Shown here piece by piece: positions 45,818 through 54,525 of a DNA stretch of 64,000 nucleotides. A program made the position numbers and the translations under genes. Below the pieces are notes generated by a model that saw only the letters and a program-made list of their open reading frames with translations, did no database searches and was not told the DNA's origin. How positions within the stretch are numbered: position 1 is the stretch's first letter; every line of letters starts with the position of its first letter. Source of the DNA: Streptomyces radicis (lineage in GTDB: Bacteria > Actinomycetota > Actinomycetes > Streptomycetales > Streptomycetaceae); contig NZ_RBDY01000001.1 of NCBI RefSeq assembly GCF_003626575.1, positions 62,001-126,000 of the forward strand. The letters run 5' to 3'.

Positions 45818-48800
45818 ACCCCATCGGCGAGCGGGTGCGCCCGCTCGACTGGGACGCCCGCACCCGGGGCACGGTCCCCTACACGGCCGACCTGTGGCGC
45901 CCCGGACACCTGTGGGGCGCGATCCTGCGCTCGCCGCACCCCTTCGCCGAGATCGTCGCCGTCGACACCAGCCTCGCCGAGCGGCTGCCCGGCGTGCGCG
46001 CCGTCCTCACCGCCGCCGACTTCCCCGAGGGCATCCGCTATCTGCACCGCGGCGCACCGCTCTCCGACCGGCCCCCACTGGCCGAGGACGTGGTCCGGCA
46101 CGTCGGCCAGGAGGTCGCCGCCGTCGCGGCCGACACCCGGGAGATCGCGCAGGCCGCCCGCGACGCCATCCGCGTTCGCTACCGGGTGCGGTCGGCGCCG
46201 CTGACGCCCCGGGCCTCGCTCAGGCCCTCGGCCCGACGCCTGCACACCCGGGTGACCGACGAGCCCAACGTGGCGATGATCCTGCACAGCGACTGGGGTG
46301 ACGTCGAGCGGGGGCGAAACGCCGGAAGCGTCGTCGTCGAGGGCTCGTTCGTCTATCCGAGCGTGTCCCACGCCTGCATGGAGCCCAACACGACGCTGGC
46401 CGCATGGCACGAGGAAAGCGGCTCCGTCGAGCTGTGGACGTCCACCCAGGCCCCGTGGTTCATCGCCAAGGAGGTCTCCCACCTGCTCGGCATCCCGCAC
46501 GAGCGGGTCATCTGCCGCGAGGTCGCGGTCGGAGGCGGCTTCGGCTCCAAGTCGAAGGCGTCCGAGCACGAGATCCTCGCCGCCGCGCTGTCCCGCAAGG
46601 CCGGGCGCCCCGTGCTGGTGGAACTGTCCCGCGAGGAGGAGTTCGGGGCGAACAAGCCCAGGCACCGCTTCGAGACCAGGCTGCGCACCGCGGCCGACGA
46701 TCAGGGCGTCATCCGGCTCTTCGACGCCGACATCCTGGTGGACAACGGGTCCTACAACCACATGGGCACCTCGGTCATGCGCGTCGGCGTGATCACCCTG
46801 GGCTCGATGTACCGCCCGGACGGCGCCACCTTCACCTCCCGCCTGGTGGACACCGCGACCCAGCCCGGCGGTCAGTTCCGCGGCTACGGCACGCCCCAGG
46901 TGTCCCTCGCCGTCGAGTCACAGGTGGACGAGCTGGCCGACCGCCTCGGCCTCGATCCCCTCGAGATGCGGCTGCGCAATCTGGGCCCCGAGTTCGCCAC
47001 CACGCTGTGCGGCTACGAGGTCACCACCTCGAGGCTCGGCGACTGCCTGCGAGTGGTCCGCGACGAGCTCGGGTGGGACGCGCACCGGGCCGCCCGGGTG
47101 CCGGGCCGGGGCGTCGGCGTGGCCGCGGGGATGCACGGCAGCGGGGCCTACGCCTATGCGTCGGCCAACCGCAGCGACGCGGCGATCGACGTCTACGCCG
47201 ACGGTCGGGTGCGCGTCCGGCACGGCAGCGCCGACGCCGGTACCGGCCAGAACACCATCCTCGCCCAGATCGCCGCAGGCGAGCTCGGGGTGCCGCTCGA
47301 CCGCGTCGAGGTGCTGTCGATGGACAGCGAACGCACGCCCTTCGAGCTCGGCGCGTGGTCGTCCCGCGGGACGCACATGACCGGCTTCTCCGTCGGTATC
47401 GCCGCCAGGGGGCTGGCCGACAAGCTACGAGCCCTGGCGGCGCTCAAGCTCGGAACCGACGCGGTCGAGCTGCGCGGGGGCCGCGCCGAGGCCGACGGTG
47501 AGGGAGTGGAGATCGGCGCGCTGGTCGCGCTCAGCGAGGAGGCCACGCCGGACGGCCGGCTGAGCAACGAGGCGAGCTATCTGCTGACCGGCACGGAGAT
47601 GATCAGCCAGGACAAGGACCGGTTCAACCTGTCGCCCACCTACGCCTTCGCCGCCCATGGCGCGGTGGTGGACGTGGACCGCAGGACGGGGAAGGTGCGG
47701 GTCGTCGACTATGTCGCCGCCCACGACGTCGGCCGCGCCCTCAACCCCACGGCCGTGGAGGGGCAGATCGTCGGCGGCGCCGCGATGGGGATCGGCGCCG
47801 CGCTCGGCGAGGAGCTGGTGCGCGAGGGCGGACGGGTGGTCAACACCTCCTATCTGCACTACGCGATGCCACGGTCGGCCGACCTCCCCTCCCTCAGGCC
47901 GGTCATCGTGAACGGCGAGGACGCGGCCGGACCCTACGGCGCCAAGAGCGTGGGCGAGATGTCGATCATCCCGCCGGGTGCCGCGGTGGCCAACGCTGTC
48001 AGCGACGCCGTGGGGGTGCGGATCACCGAGCTGCCCATCACACCGGACAAGGTGCTCGTCGCCCTCGCGGAGAAGGAGGGGCGTCGCCGTCGGCACCACC
48101 TGTGGCGTCGCCCCGGCCGCTGGTGGGTCGCGGTCATCCGCTCCCTCTACCCGCTCGGCCTGCACCATGTGCTGCACCGCTACGGCACCAGGATCGGCCG
48201 CCGCCGTCGCGTCGGCCGATCCACAGGGGCGCCCCCAGCGGCGCCCGCGCTCTCCGCGCCGGGCTCGCTGGCGGAGGTCGCCGCCCTCGTGTCCCAGGGC
48301 GCCCAGCCGGTCGGCGGGGCGACAGACGCTCTGGTCGAGCGCCGCAGGGAGCCCCGGCCGGCAGCGGTGCTGGTCTCCACGACCGGGGTGGCCCGGATGC
48401 GCCGGATCACCGAGGAGGGCGGCGGCCTGCGCATCGGCGCCGCCGTGACCCTGACGGAGTTGGCCGAGGCCCTCGCCGACTCACTGCCGTTCGTCACCGA
48501 GGCGATCCGCACCATCGCCTCGCCGCAGATCCGCAACAGCGCCACCGTGGGGGGCAACCTCGCGCAGGAGAAGCGCTGTTGGTTCTTCCGCAACGGCTTC
48601 GACTGCTACAAGCGCAACGGCGCGACCAGCCCGTGCTACGCGGTCGGCGGCGACCACCGCTTCCAGCACGCCGTCATCGACGGGCACCGCTGCCAGGCCG
48701 TCACGCCGTCCGACCTGGGCACGGTGCTCGGCGCGGTGGACGCCGACGTGCTGCTCGTCCGCGGCGCGGAGAGCCGCACGGTGCCGGTGGCGTCGCTCTA

Positions 48801-49191
48801 CTCGGGCCCCGGCGAACTCACCCTTGGGGACGGCGAGTTCGTCGGTGAGGTCGTCATCGGCGAGGTGGCCCTCGCCCGTCGTGGCGCGTTCGCCAAACTC
48901 GCGCTGTACCAGGGGGACTTCGCGACCGCCTCGGCCACACTCTCCGCCCGGGTGGACGCGGACGGCCGCTGGCACGACACCCGCGTCGTCCTCGGCGCCG
49001 TCGCGCCGACGCCCTGGCGCGCCCTGGCGACCGAGCGGGCGCTCAACGGCACCGTGCCCACGGCGCGGGGGCTACGCTCCCTCCTCGACGCGGAGCTGGA
49101 CCGGCACGCGCATCCCCTGCCGGGCAACGGCTGGAAGCTGGACGCCGTCGCCGGGTTGGCGGAGGAGGCGTTCGAACGGCTGGCTCGGTGA
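45814..49191 (+). CDS. Fused molybdenum hydroxylase: Mo-cofactor subunit plus FAD/[4Fe-4S] subunit
   Basis: A 1125-aa fusion. Residues about 1-760 form the molybdopterin-binding subunit: substrate channel VGGGFGSKSKASEHE, cofactor loop GGQFRGYGTPQ (about 350-360), GTGQNTILAQ and the catalytic Glu in GAKSVGEMS (Glu715). After an Arg-rich linker (about 742-790), residues about 790-1125 form the FAD subunit, with GGATDAL and SATVGGNLAQ. Inside it four Cys (922, 931, 941, 960) lie in RCWFFRNGFDC...HRC, the pattern that binds a [4Fe-4S] cluster in PaoB and HcrB relatives. These subunits are normally separate genes. The enzyme would hydroxylate an aromatic or N-heterocyclic carbon or oxidise an aldehyde. 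No XdhC-like maturation gene is in the window. Confidence 0.9.
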   Translation: MNPIGERVRPLDWDARTRGTVPYTADLWRPGHLWGAILRSPHPFAEIVAVDTSLAERLPGVRAVLTAADFPEGIRYLHRGAPLSDRPPLAEDVVRHVGQEVAAVAADTREIAQAARDAIRVRYRVRSAPLTPRASLRPSARRLHTRVTDEPNVAMILHSDWGDVERGRNAGSVVVEGSFVYPSVSHACMEPNTTLAAWHEESGSVELWTSTQAPWFIAKEVSHLLGIPHERVICREVAVGGGFGSKSKASEHEILAAALSRKAGRPVLVELSREEEFGANKPRHRFETRLRTAADDQGVIRLFDADILVDNGSYNHMGTSVMRVGVITLGSMYRPDGATFTSRLVDTATQPGGQFRGYGTPQVSLAVESQVDELADRLGLDPLEMRLRNLGPEFATTLCGYEVTTSRLGDCLRVVRDELGWDAHRAARVPGRGVGVAAGMHGSGAYAYASANRSDAAIDVYADGRVRVRHGSADAGTGQNTILAQIAAGELGVPLDRVEVLSMDSERTPFELGAWSSRGTHMTGFSVGIAARGLADKLRALAALKLGTDAVELRGGRAEADGEGVEIGALVALSEEATPDGRLSNEASYLLTGTEMISQDKDRFNLSPTYAFAAHGAVVDVDRRTGKVRVVDYVAAHDVGRALNPTAVEGQIVGGAAMGIGAALGEELVREGGRVVNTSYLHYAMPRSADLPSLRPVIVNGEDAAGPYGAKSVGEMSIIPPGAAVANAVSDAVGVRITELPITPDKVLVALAEKEGRRRRHHLWRRPGRWWVAVIRSLYPLGLHHVLHRYGTRIGRRRRVGRSTGAPPAAPALSAPGSLAEVAALVSQGAQPVGGATDALVERRREPRPAAVLVSTTGVARMRRITEEGGGLRIGAAVTLTELAEALADSLPFVTEAIRTIASPQIRNSATVGGNLAQEKRCWFFRNGFDCYKRNGATSPCYAVGGDHRFQHAVIDGHRCQAVTPSDLGTVLGAVDADVLLVRGAESRTVPVASLYSGPGELTLGDGEFVGEVVIGEVALARRGAFAKLALYQGDFATASATLSARVDADGRWHDTRVVLGAVAPTPWRALATERALNGTVPTARGLRSLLDAELDRHAHPLPGNGWKLDAVAGLAEEAFERLAR

Positions 49192-49303
49192 GCGCCGCGC
49201 ACGGAAACCACCTCGGGGGACGGTGAACGCCTCCCGCCCTGCGGTCCGTTCTGTCCCGATAAGCTCGACGTCAAGATGATGACACCCACGAGGATGACCA
49301 CCC

Positions 49304-50014
49304 ATGGCTGACAACCAAGCGGGCCGCGGCCGGGCGATGACGGCGGATGACATCGCCCATCAAGCCCTCGAACTGGCCGACACTCGTGGTCTCGAGAAGC
49401 TCACGGTGCGCAGCCTCGCCAACAGGTTGGGCATCGGGACGATGACGCTCTACGGCTATTTCCGCTCCAAGGAGGAGATCCTGGACGCCGTGGCCGATCT
49501 GGCGCTCGGCTCGCTCGCACTGCCGAAGGCGGCGCCGGACGAGCGGCCGAGGGACGCGATCGAGGCCGTGGCGCGAGCCTTTCGCAGGCTGATGTCCGCC
49601 CACCCCTCGATCGTGCAGATCCTCAGCTCGCGCGTGACCACCAGCGCCAGGGCGCGGCGCGGGGCGATGGAGGCAGTCATCGACCGGCTGGTGACCAGCG
49701 GCATCCCCGGCCCGCTCGCCGTCCAGTGCTACGGCTTCATCCTGATCCACGCGCTGGGGTTCTCCAGCTACCAGGGGCCGCGCGCCTGGGCGCAGGACGA
49801 CGCCGAGGATCGGGCCGAGTTGCACCGGCAGCAGAGCCACTTCTACGCGTCCCTGCCGATCGCTGACTTTCCCCGACTGGTGGAGCTGCGCGAGGCGATC
49901 GTCGAGCTGCCGTCGGAAGGCCAGTTCGCGTTCGCCGTCGAGTCTCTCGCCCACCTGGTCGAGGCTCGACTCGCCGGCTCCTCGACCGACGGGAGTGGCC
50001 CTCTCATCGGCTGA
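49304..50014 (+). CDS. TetR-family regulator
   Basis: A 236-aa regulator. The N-terminal helix-turn-helix (about 12-60) reads LTVRSLANRLGIGTMTLYGYFRSKEEI. The C-terminal domain resembles TetR_C proteins with a large ligand pocket. The gene follows the Mo-hydroxylase operon by 112 bp and is convergent with the Rieske/M20 operon. It is the only regulator near the two operons that share the CGTAC-N3-GTACG palindrome and so is the prime candidate to bind it. Confidence 0.9.
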   Translation: MADNQAGRGRAMTADDIAHQALELADTRGLEKLTVRSLANRLGIGTMTLYGYFRSKEEILDAVADLALGSLALPKAAPDERPRDAIEAVARAFRRLMSAHPSIVQILSSRVTTSARARRGAMEAVIDRLVTSGIPGPLAVQCYGFILIHALGFSSYQGPRAWAQDDAEDRAELHRQQSHFYASLPIADFPRLVELREAIVELPSEGQFAFAVESLAHLVEARLAGSSTDGSGPLIG

Positions 50015-50038
50015 GGAGCCGGGCGGTCAGGGAGGTGC

Positions 50039-50063
50039 GGGCGGTGCGTCCGACGCACCGCCC
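50039..50063. terminator. Bidirectional terminator between the TetR and M20 genes
   Basis: GGGCGGTGCGTC (50039-50050) and GACGCACCGCCC (50052-50063) are perfect reverse complements with a single central base, giving a 10-bp stem and 5-nt loop. It fills the 51-bp gap between two convergent genes. Confidence 0.8.
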
Positions 50064-50065
50064 GG

Positions 50066-51379
50066 TCAGTCCACCGGCTCGCAGACGTCCAGCGCGGTAC
50101 GGATCAGATGACGCGTCAGCCGCGTCATCTCCCTGATGTCCACGACATTCATCCCCGAGGGGAAGTCGAGCGGCACGGGCGCGTCGGGGCCGATCCTGGT
50201 CATCCCGATCCTGGCCGTGGGGATGCCACGGCCACGGAGGATGTTCGCGTCGGTCGCGCCGCTGTTCTCCCTGATCACCTCGTGCGGTCGCCCCTCCTCC
50301 GCCTCCCAGGCGCGGATCGCCGCCTGGACGACCGCGTCGTCCGTCGGGGTGGCGGTGCCGGGGATGGCGAGCACCATCTCCCAGGAGATGTCGAGGCCCT
50401 GGTGGCGCGCGGAGATCTCCCGCATCGCCGCCGCGAACTCCCGGCGAGCCAGGTTCGGCGGAGTATCGGGGCCGACGCGCAGGTCGACCATGAAACGCAC
50501 CGCGCTGGACGAGACGGCGGGCATCCGCATCCACCCGCCCTCGATGGCCCCGATGTTCCCCTGGGGCGCCACCAGCCCGCCGGTGTGCCGGCGGGAGTAG
50601 GCGACGAACCAGGACTCCAGGTCGTTGATCACCCTGCCCGCCTCCACCACCGGATTGACATAGGGCATCCGATGACGGCTGCCGACATAGCCGAACGTCC
50701 CGTGGACCGTCACCTCGAACCAGCACAGGCCGACCTCCTCCCAGGCCACGGTCCAGCCCGGCTTCGCGATGAGCGCGTGGTCGGGGTAGACACCCTGCTC
50801 GACCAGGAAGGAACAGCCGACGCCCTGCCCGGTGTTCTCCCGGCCCAGCTCGGACGGCGTGCGCCGGTGGGTCGGCATACCCCCGGCGCCGAGGCCGATC
50901 CAGAGGTCGCCGGCGAGGGTGATCCCCGCGGCCCTGATCGCTTCGCCCGCCGCCATGACACAGGCCGCGTGGCCCTTGGGGTTGCTGGCCCCGAGGCCCA
51001 GCACGAAGTCGCCGTCGACCACGGCCTCGGGGCGCATGTCGGCGCGCAGCCGTGGCGCCGCCCATGGCTCGTCCTCGGCGGGGTCGCCCGTCGTCAGGGT
51101 GTCGATGGGCGCGTAGAGCAGCAGGCTCGGCCCCTCCCCAGCGCCGGGGAGCTTGGCCACGGCGTTGGCCTGGCGCGCGTCGAGGGGCTGCACCCGGGCG
51201 TCCACCCCCGCGTCGACGAGCCGCGCGGCGGCCCACTCGGCCAGCGGGCGCTCCTCGCCCGTCGGGCTCGGCACGTTCACCAACCCCACGACGATCTCCC
51301 GCAGTTGACGTGGGGAGACCTGGGCGATGGCCCGGTCCACCGCCTCACTCGACCGCGCCGAGCGCTCGGCGGCCGTCAT
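50066..51379 (-). CDS. M20-family hydrolase homologue lacking the metal ligands
   Basis: A 437-aa protein with the M20/ArgE-DapE fold: an N-terminal catalytic-type domain, an inserted dimerisation domain (about 215-330) and a C-terminal return. The metal-binding motifs are changed. GHxD is YAPID (Pro91 for His), the bridging Asp of GASD is Asn133 (GASNPKG), the EE pair is GLGAGGMP (about 162-169), the next acidic ligand falls at ALIAKPG, and the last His is absent in SGMNVVDIREM. It is therefore unlikely to be a zinc peptidase; it may use other chemistry or be a binding protein. ATG 51379 overlaps the microprotein stop as ATGA. Confidence 0.85.
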   Translation of the reverse strand: MTAAERSARSSEAVDRAIAQVSPRQLREIVVGLVNVPSPTGEERPLAEWAAARLVDAGVDARVQPLDARQANAVAKLPGAGEGPSLLLYAPIDTLTTGDPAEDEPWAAPRLRADMRPEAVVDGDFVLGLGASNPKGHAACVMAAGEAIRAAGITLAGDLWIGLGAGGMPTHRRTPSELGRENTGQGVGCSFLVEQGVYPDHALIAKPGWTVAWEEVGLCWFEVTVHGTFGYVGSRHRMPYVNPVVEAGRVINDLESWFVAYSRRHTGGLVAPQGNIGAIEGGWMRMPAVSSSAVRFMVDLRVGPDTPPNLARREFAAAMREISARHQGLDISWEMVLAIPGTATPTDDAVVQAAIRAWEAEEGRPHEVIRENSGATDANILRGRGIPTARIGMTRIGPDAPVPLDFPSGMNVVDIREMTRLTRHLIRTALDVCEPVD

Positions 51380-51510
51380 CGGCCGTGCGTCTCGTCGCGG
51401 ACGACGGTGCCGCTCAGGCGCAGAAAGGCCAGGCGCGTGACCTTCGGGGCGGCGAAGGCACCGGCCAGGAGGCAGGCGCAGAGCAGCGCTCGCTCGGGGG
51501 TGATTCTCAC
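51376..51510 (-). CDS. 44-aa microprotein coupled to its neighbours on both sides
   Basis: A 44-aa frame starting at GTG 51510, which overlaps the hydrolase stop as GTGA. Its TGA overlaps the M20 start as ATGA. The sequence has a hydrophobic segment ALLCACLLAGAFAA (about 8-21) with two Cys, then a basic amphipathic tail. Exact overlaps at both ends are strong evidence for translation. It could be a small membrane anchor or a metal/cofactor-binding helper for the oxygenase pathway; function is unknown. Confidence 0.65.
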   Translation of the reverse strand: MRITPERALLCACLLAGAFAAPKVTRLAFLRLSGTVVRDETHGR

Positions 51511-52340
51511 CGTTCTTCCTTTCGTTCCAGGAACTCCGTGACGAGGCGCCCGTATGCGTAGGGGCGTTCCTCCTGCGGATGATGGGCGGTGTTGGCCAGG
51601 ACGGCGATGTCGGCGCGCGGCATGGTCGCGGCGACGGCCGCGGCGTAGGCGGGGGAGGAGAAGGGGTCGTGGGCGCCCCACAGCCACAGTGTGGGGTGCT
51701 GGATCCCGGGCAGCCGGTCCCCGATGTCCTGGGCTCTGCCCCTGCCCGATCCGTCGGCGACGGCCATGGCCCACGGGGTCACGCTGTTGGCGAAGCGGGC
51801 CTGGACGGTTGCCTCGGGAACGCCGGCCGCGTCGTACCACTCCAACGAGGCCAGCAGCTCCCGCATCTTGGCGGGGGAGGGGCCGCTCCCGCCGTAGTAA
51901 CGGGCGCGGGCCTCGCCGGCGACGCCCGGGTCGTTCGACGGTGAAGGGACCGGCTGGCTGCCGGTCAGCACGATCCGCCCTACCCGGGCGGGATGCAGGG
52001 CGGCGAGGTTGAGCGCCACCGAGCCCCCCAGGGACTGGGCGACCACATCGACCTGGTCGAGCGCGAGGTCGTCGAGCAGCCCGACCAGGCAGGCGACGTG
52101 GAAGTCGAGGGCCGGGTCGTCGAAGGGGGCGGCGGCCGAGTCACCGTACTGGGCCAGATCGACGAGGAGATGGCGGCGGTCGGCGGGCAGATGGGGCAGG
52201 CAGGGCCCGAAGTCGAGTCGGCTCGAGCAGCCTGGCCCGCCCCCGTGCAGCAGCATCACCACCGGTCCCGAGCCCTCGCCGCGGTGGGCGAGCGCGACGC
52301 GCCGCGCGGGCGAGCCCACCGCCTCCCTACCGCTTGGCAC
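51507..52340 (-). CDS. Alpha/beta hydrolase, ring-fission product hydrolase-like
   Basis: A 277-aa hydrolase with the HGGGPG oxyanion motif of BphD/HsaD-type C-C hydrolases (about 33-38). The nucleophile is in VAQSLGGS (about Ser104, QSLGG instead of NSMGG), with Asp in WGAHDPF and His in ANTAHHPQEE. The GTG start at 52340 overlaps the Rieske gene by 14 bp. With a Rieske oxygenase upstream it may cleave the opened-ring product, although no ring-cleavage dioxygenase is encoded in this operon. Confidence 0.86.
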   Translation of the reverse strand: MPSGREAVGSPARRVALAHRGEGSGPVVMLLHGGGPGCSSRLDFGPCLPHLPADRRHLLVDLAQYGDSAAAPFDDPALDFHVACLVGLLDDLALDQVDVVAQSLGGSVALNLAALHPARVGRIVLTGSQPVPSPSNDPGVAGEARARYYGGSGPSPAKMRELLASLEWYDAAGVPEATVQARFANSVTPWAMAVADGSGRGRAQDIGDRLPGIQHPTLWLWGAHDPFSSPAYAAAVAATMPRADIAVLANTAHHPQEERPYAYGRLVTEFLERKEER

Positions 52341-53520
52341 CGGGGGTCCGATCCACCTGGACGGTCGGCCGCTCGCTCTCGATGTGGCGACGCCAGGCCG
52401 TCAGTGACAGATCGGGCCGGTACAGCTTCTCCGGTGGCGCGTCCATCACATCGACCATCCAGGCGTCCTGGCCGGTGAACTGGCCGTGGAACAGCCAGCG
52501 GATGGCGGCGAGGTACTTGGCCTTGAACGCCGACGCCCGGACCCCGCTCTCGAAGCGGACCATGATCTGGACGTAGCGGACCCGCTCCTCGTCCACGGGC
52601 ACGTACCACTCGTAGTGGATGAAGTGCGGATAGGCGACCCGGAGCAGTCCGGGGAGCCGGATGGAGACGAACCCGGGGATCTCGAGGGACTTGATGACGG
52701 GATTGATGTCCGCCGACTTGCCCGGCGCGTCCGGCAGCGGCATCCGCTTCCACCAGCGCTTGTTGGTCCAGGTGCCGAGCCCGGGGAAGTCGGCCTCCCA
52801 GTGCACCTCGTCCTGCACACGGATGAGCCAGCCGTCCTTCTCGACGATCCGCGTCTTGTTCCAGGCGGGCATTACCTTGAACAGGCGCCACAGGGCCGTG
52901 TTGTGCAGGTACTTGGCGTGGCCCTCGTCGAACCCGTTCTCCGCGGCGAACCGCCAGTTGCCCTCGCGGATGTCCCACCGCCCGCCCATCGTGAACTCGT
53001 TGTCCACCAGCTCATCCGGGATGTCACGCTCGACCGGCGGCGGGTCGCCGTCCCCGACGTAGACCCAGACCAGGCCGAGGCGTTGGGCGACGGGATAGGT
53101 CGAGACCGACACCTTGTTGTTGATCGGCGACTCGGGCCCGTCCGTCAGCGCCGCGCACATCTCGCCGCTGTCGAGCCGGTAGGTCCATCCGTGGTAGGGA
53201 CAGCTGATCGTGCCCTCGTACTGACGACGTCCGAGCGAGAGCGGCACGCCGCGGTGGGGGCAGCGGTCGTGGAGGGCGAAGATCTCGTCCTTCTCCCGCA
53301 CCAGCACGATGTGTTCGCCCAACAGCTGGACCGGGACGGGCTTCCTGCCGACCTGCTCGGCCCACATCAGCGGGTACCAGTAGTCGCGGAAGCCCAGCAC
53401 GGCCTTCTCGTACTCGGGCCAGGACGACCAGTCGTTGCCATGGGGCGACGTCTCGGCGGTGGGACGCACCCGACCGCGCCGACGCTTGGCCGGCCGGGGC
53501 TCGTTCTCGATGGTGCTCAC
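52327..53520 (-). CDS. Rieske non-haem iron oxygenase, catalytic subunit
   Basis: A 397-aa oxygenase. The Rieske cluster is bound by C87-x-H89 (RCPHRG) and C107-x2-H110 (SCPYHGW). The mononuclear iron site lies in ENGFDEGHAKYLHN (His in GHAKYLH, about 199-204), with the last acidic ligand nearer the C-terminus. The single-subunit layout resembles carbazole/vanillate-type oxygenases. Expected roles are ring dihydroxylation, angular dioxygenation or O/N-dealkylation. The N-terminus is Arg-rich. Its electron donor is encoded next door. Confidence 0.92.
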   Translation of the reverse strand: MSTIENEPRPAKRRRGRVRPTAETSPHGNDWSSWPEYEKAVLGFRDYWYPLMWAEQVGRKPVPVQLLGEHIVLVREKDEIFALHDRCPHRGVPLSLGRRQYEGTISCPYHGWTYRLDSGEMCAALTDGPESPINNKVSVSTYPVAQRLGLVWVYVGDGDPPPVERDIPDELVDNEFTMGGRWDIREGNWRFAAENGFDEGHAKYLHNTALWRLFKVMPAWNKTRIVEKDGWLIRVQDEVHWEADFPGLGTWTNKRWWKRMPLPDAPGKSADINPVIKSLEIPGFVSIRLPGLLRVAYPHFIHYEWYVPVDEERVRYVQIMVRFESGVRASAFKAKYLAAIRWLFHGQFTGQDAWMVDVMDAPPEKLYRPDLSLTAWRRHIESERPTVQVDRTPGAKR

Positions 53521-53562
53521 GGGGGTTTCCTTCCGGTGAATGGCTGACGTCGGGGTCGGCCC

Positions 53563-54525
53563 TCAGATGTCCAGGACCAGTTCGGGGCCGACCGCTCGGG
53601 AGACGCAGACGGCCAGACTGCTCGTGTCGTCCAGCCCGTCGCCCGAGCGGACGGAGTCCCGGTGCTCGGGCATGCCACGCAGCACGCGGACCTCGCAGGA
53701 GCCGCACACTCCCGTACGGCAGGCGTTGGCGACGCCGACTCCCGCCTCCTCCAGGGCGTCCAGGATGCTCTGGGAGGCCGGAACGTGCAGGTCGAGCCCG
53801 GACCTCTCGCAGCGGACGCTGACCGGCCTGGTCGCGAGGCCGGAGAAGTCCTTGGCGGCGAAGCGCTCCAGGTGCAGGGCACCCGCGGGCCACTGCGCGC
53901 ACCTGGCCTCCACGGCGTCGATCAGGCCGGTCGGGCCACAGCAGTAGACGGCGGTGCCCTCCCTCGGCTCGCCGAGGAGGGAGTCGAGGTCCAGCAGCCC
54001 GAACTCGTCCTCGGGGCGGATGTCGACGCGGTCGGGGTGGCGGCCGAGCGCCTCGGTGAACGCCATCGAGGCCCGCGTCCTCCCCCCGTAGGTCAATCGC
54101 CACTCGGTTCCCTCGGCCTCGGCCTGGCGAAGCATGGGGAGGATCGGGGTGATCCCGATGCCACCGGCGATGAACCGGTACTCATCGGCCGGCTCCAGGG
54201 CGAAGTGGTTCCTCGGCCCGCCGACCTCCACCAGGTCCCCAGGACGCGCCCGGCGGTGGACGAACTCCGAGCCGCCGCGGGAACGTTGCTCCAGCAGCAC
54301 GGCAACGGTGTAGCGTCGGCGGTCGGCCGGGTCCCCGCACAGCGAGTACTGGCGGACGACGCTCGGAAGGCCCACGTCGATGTGCGCCCCTGGCGACCAC
54401 GCCGGCAGCCAGCCGCCCTCGGGGTCGACGAGCGTCAGGCTCATCACCCCGTCGGACTCCCGCCGCATGGACTCGATCATCAGGTCCAGGACGCCCTCGT
54501 CCCCATCCTCATCCCACGGGCTCAT
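53563..54525 (-). CDS. Rieske oxygenase reductase (phthalate dioxygenase reductase/VanB type)
   Basis: A 320-aa reductase with domains in the order flavin, NAD, plant-type [2Fe-2S]. Flavin motif RQYSLCGDP (about 59-67), NAD motif GGIGITPILPML, and cluster ligands ACRTGVCGSCEV plus a final Cys in LAVCVSRA near the C-terminus. It passes electrons from NADH to the oxygenase encoded just downstream. ATG 54525 follows AAGAGAG and lies 17 bp inside the end of the carrier gene. Confidence 0.92.
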   Translation of the reverse strand: MSPWDEDGDEGVLDLMIESMRRESDGVMSLTLVDPEGGWLPAWSPGAHIDVGLPSVVRQYSLCGDPADRRRYTVAVLLEQRSRGGSEFVHRRARPGDLVEVGGPRNHFALEPADEYRFIAGGIGITPILPMLRQAEAEGTEWRLTYGGRTRASMAFTEALGRHPDRVDIRPEDEFGLLDLDSLLGEPREGTAVYCCGPTGLIDAVEARCAQWPAGALHLERFAAKDFSGLATRPVSVRCERSGLDLHVPASQSILDALEEAGVGVANACRTGVCGSCEVRVLRGMPEHRDSVRSGDGLDDTSSLAVCVSRAVGPELVLDI

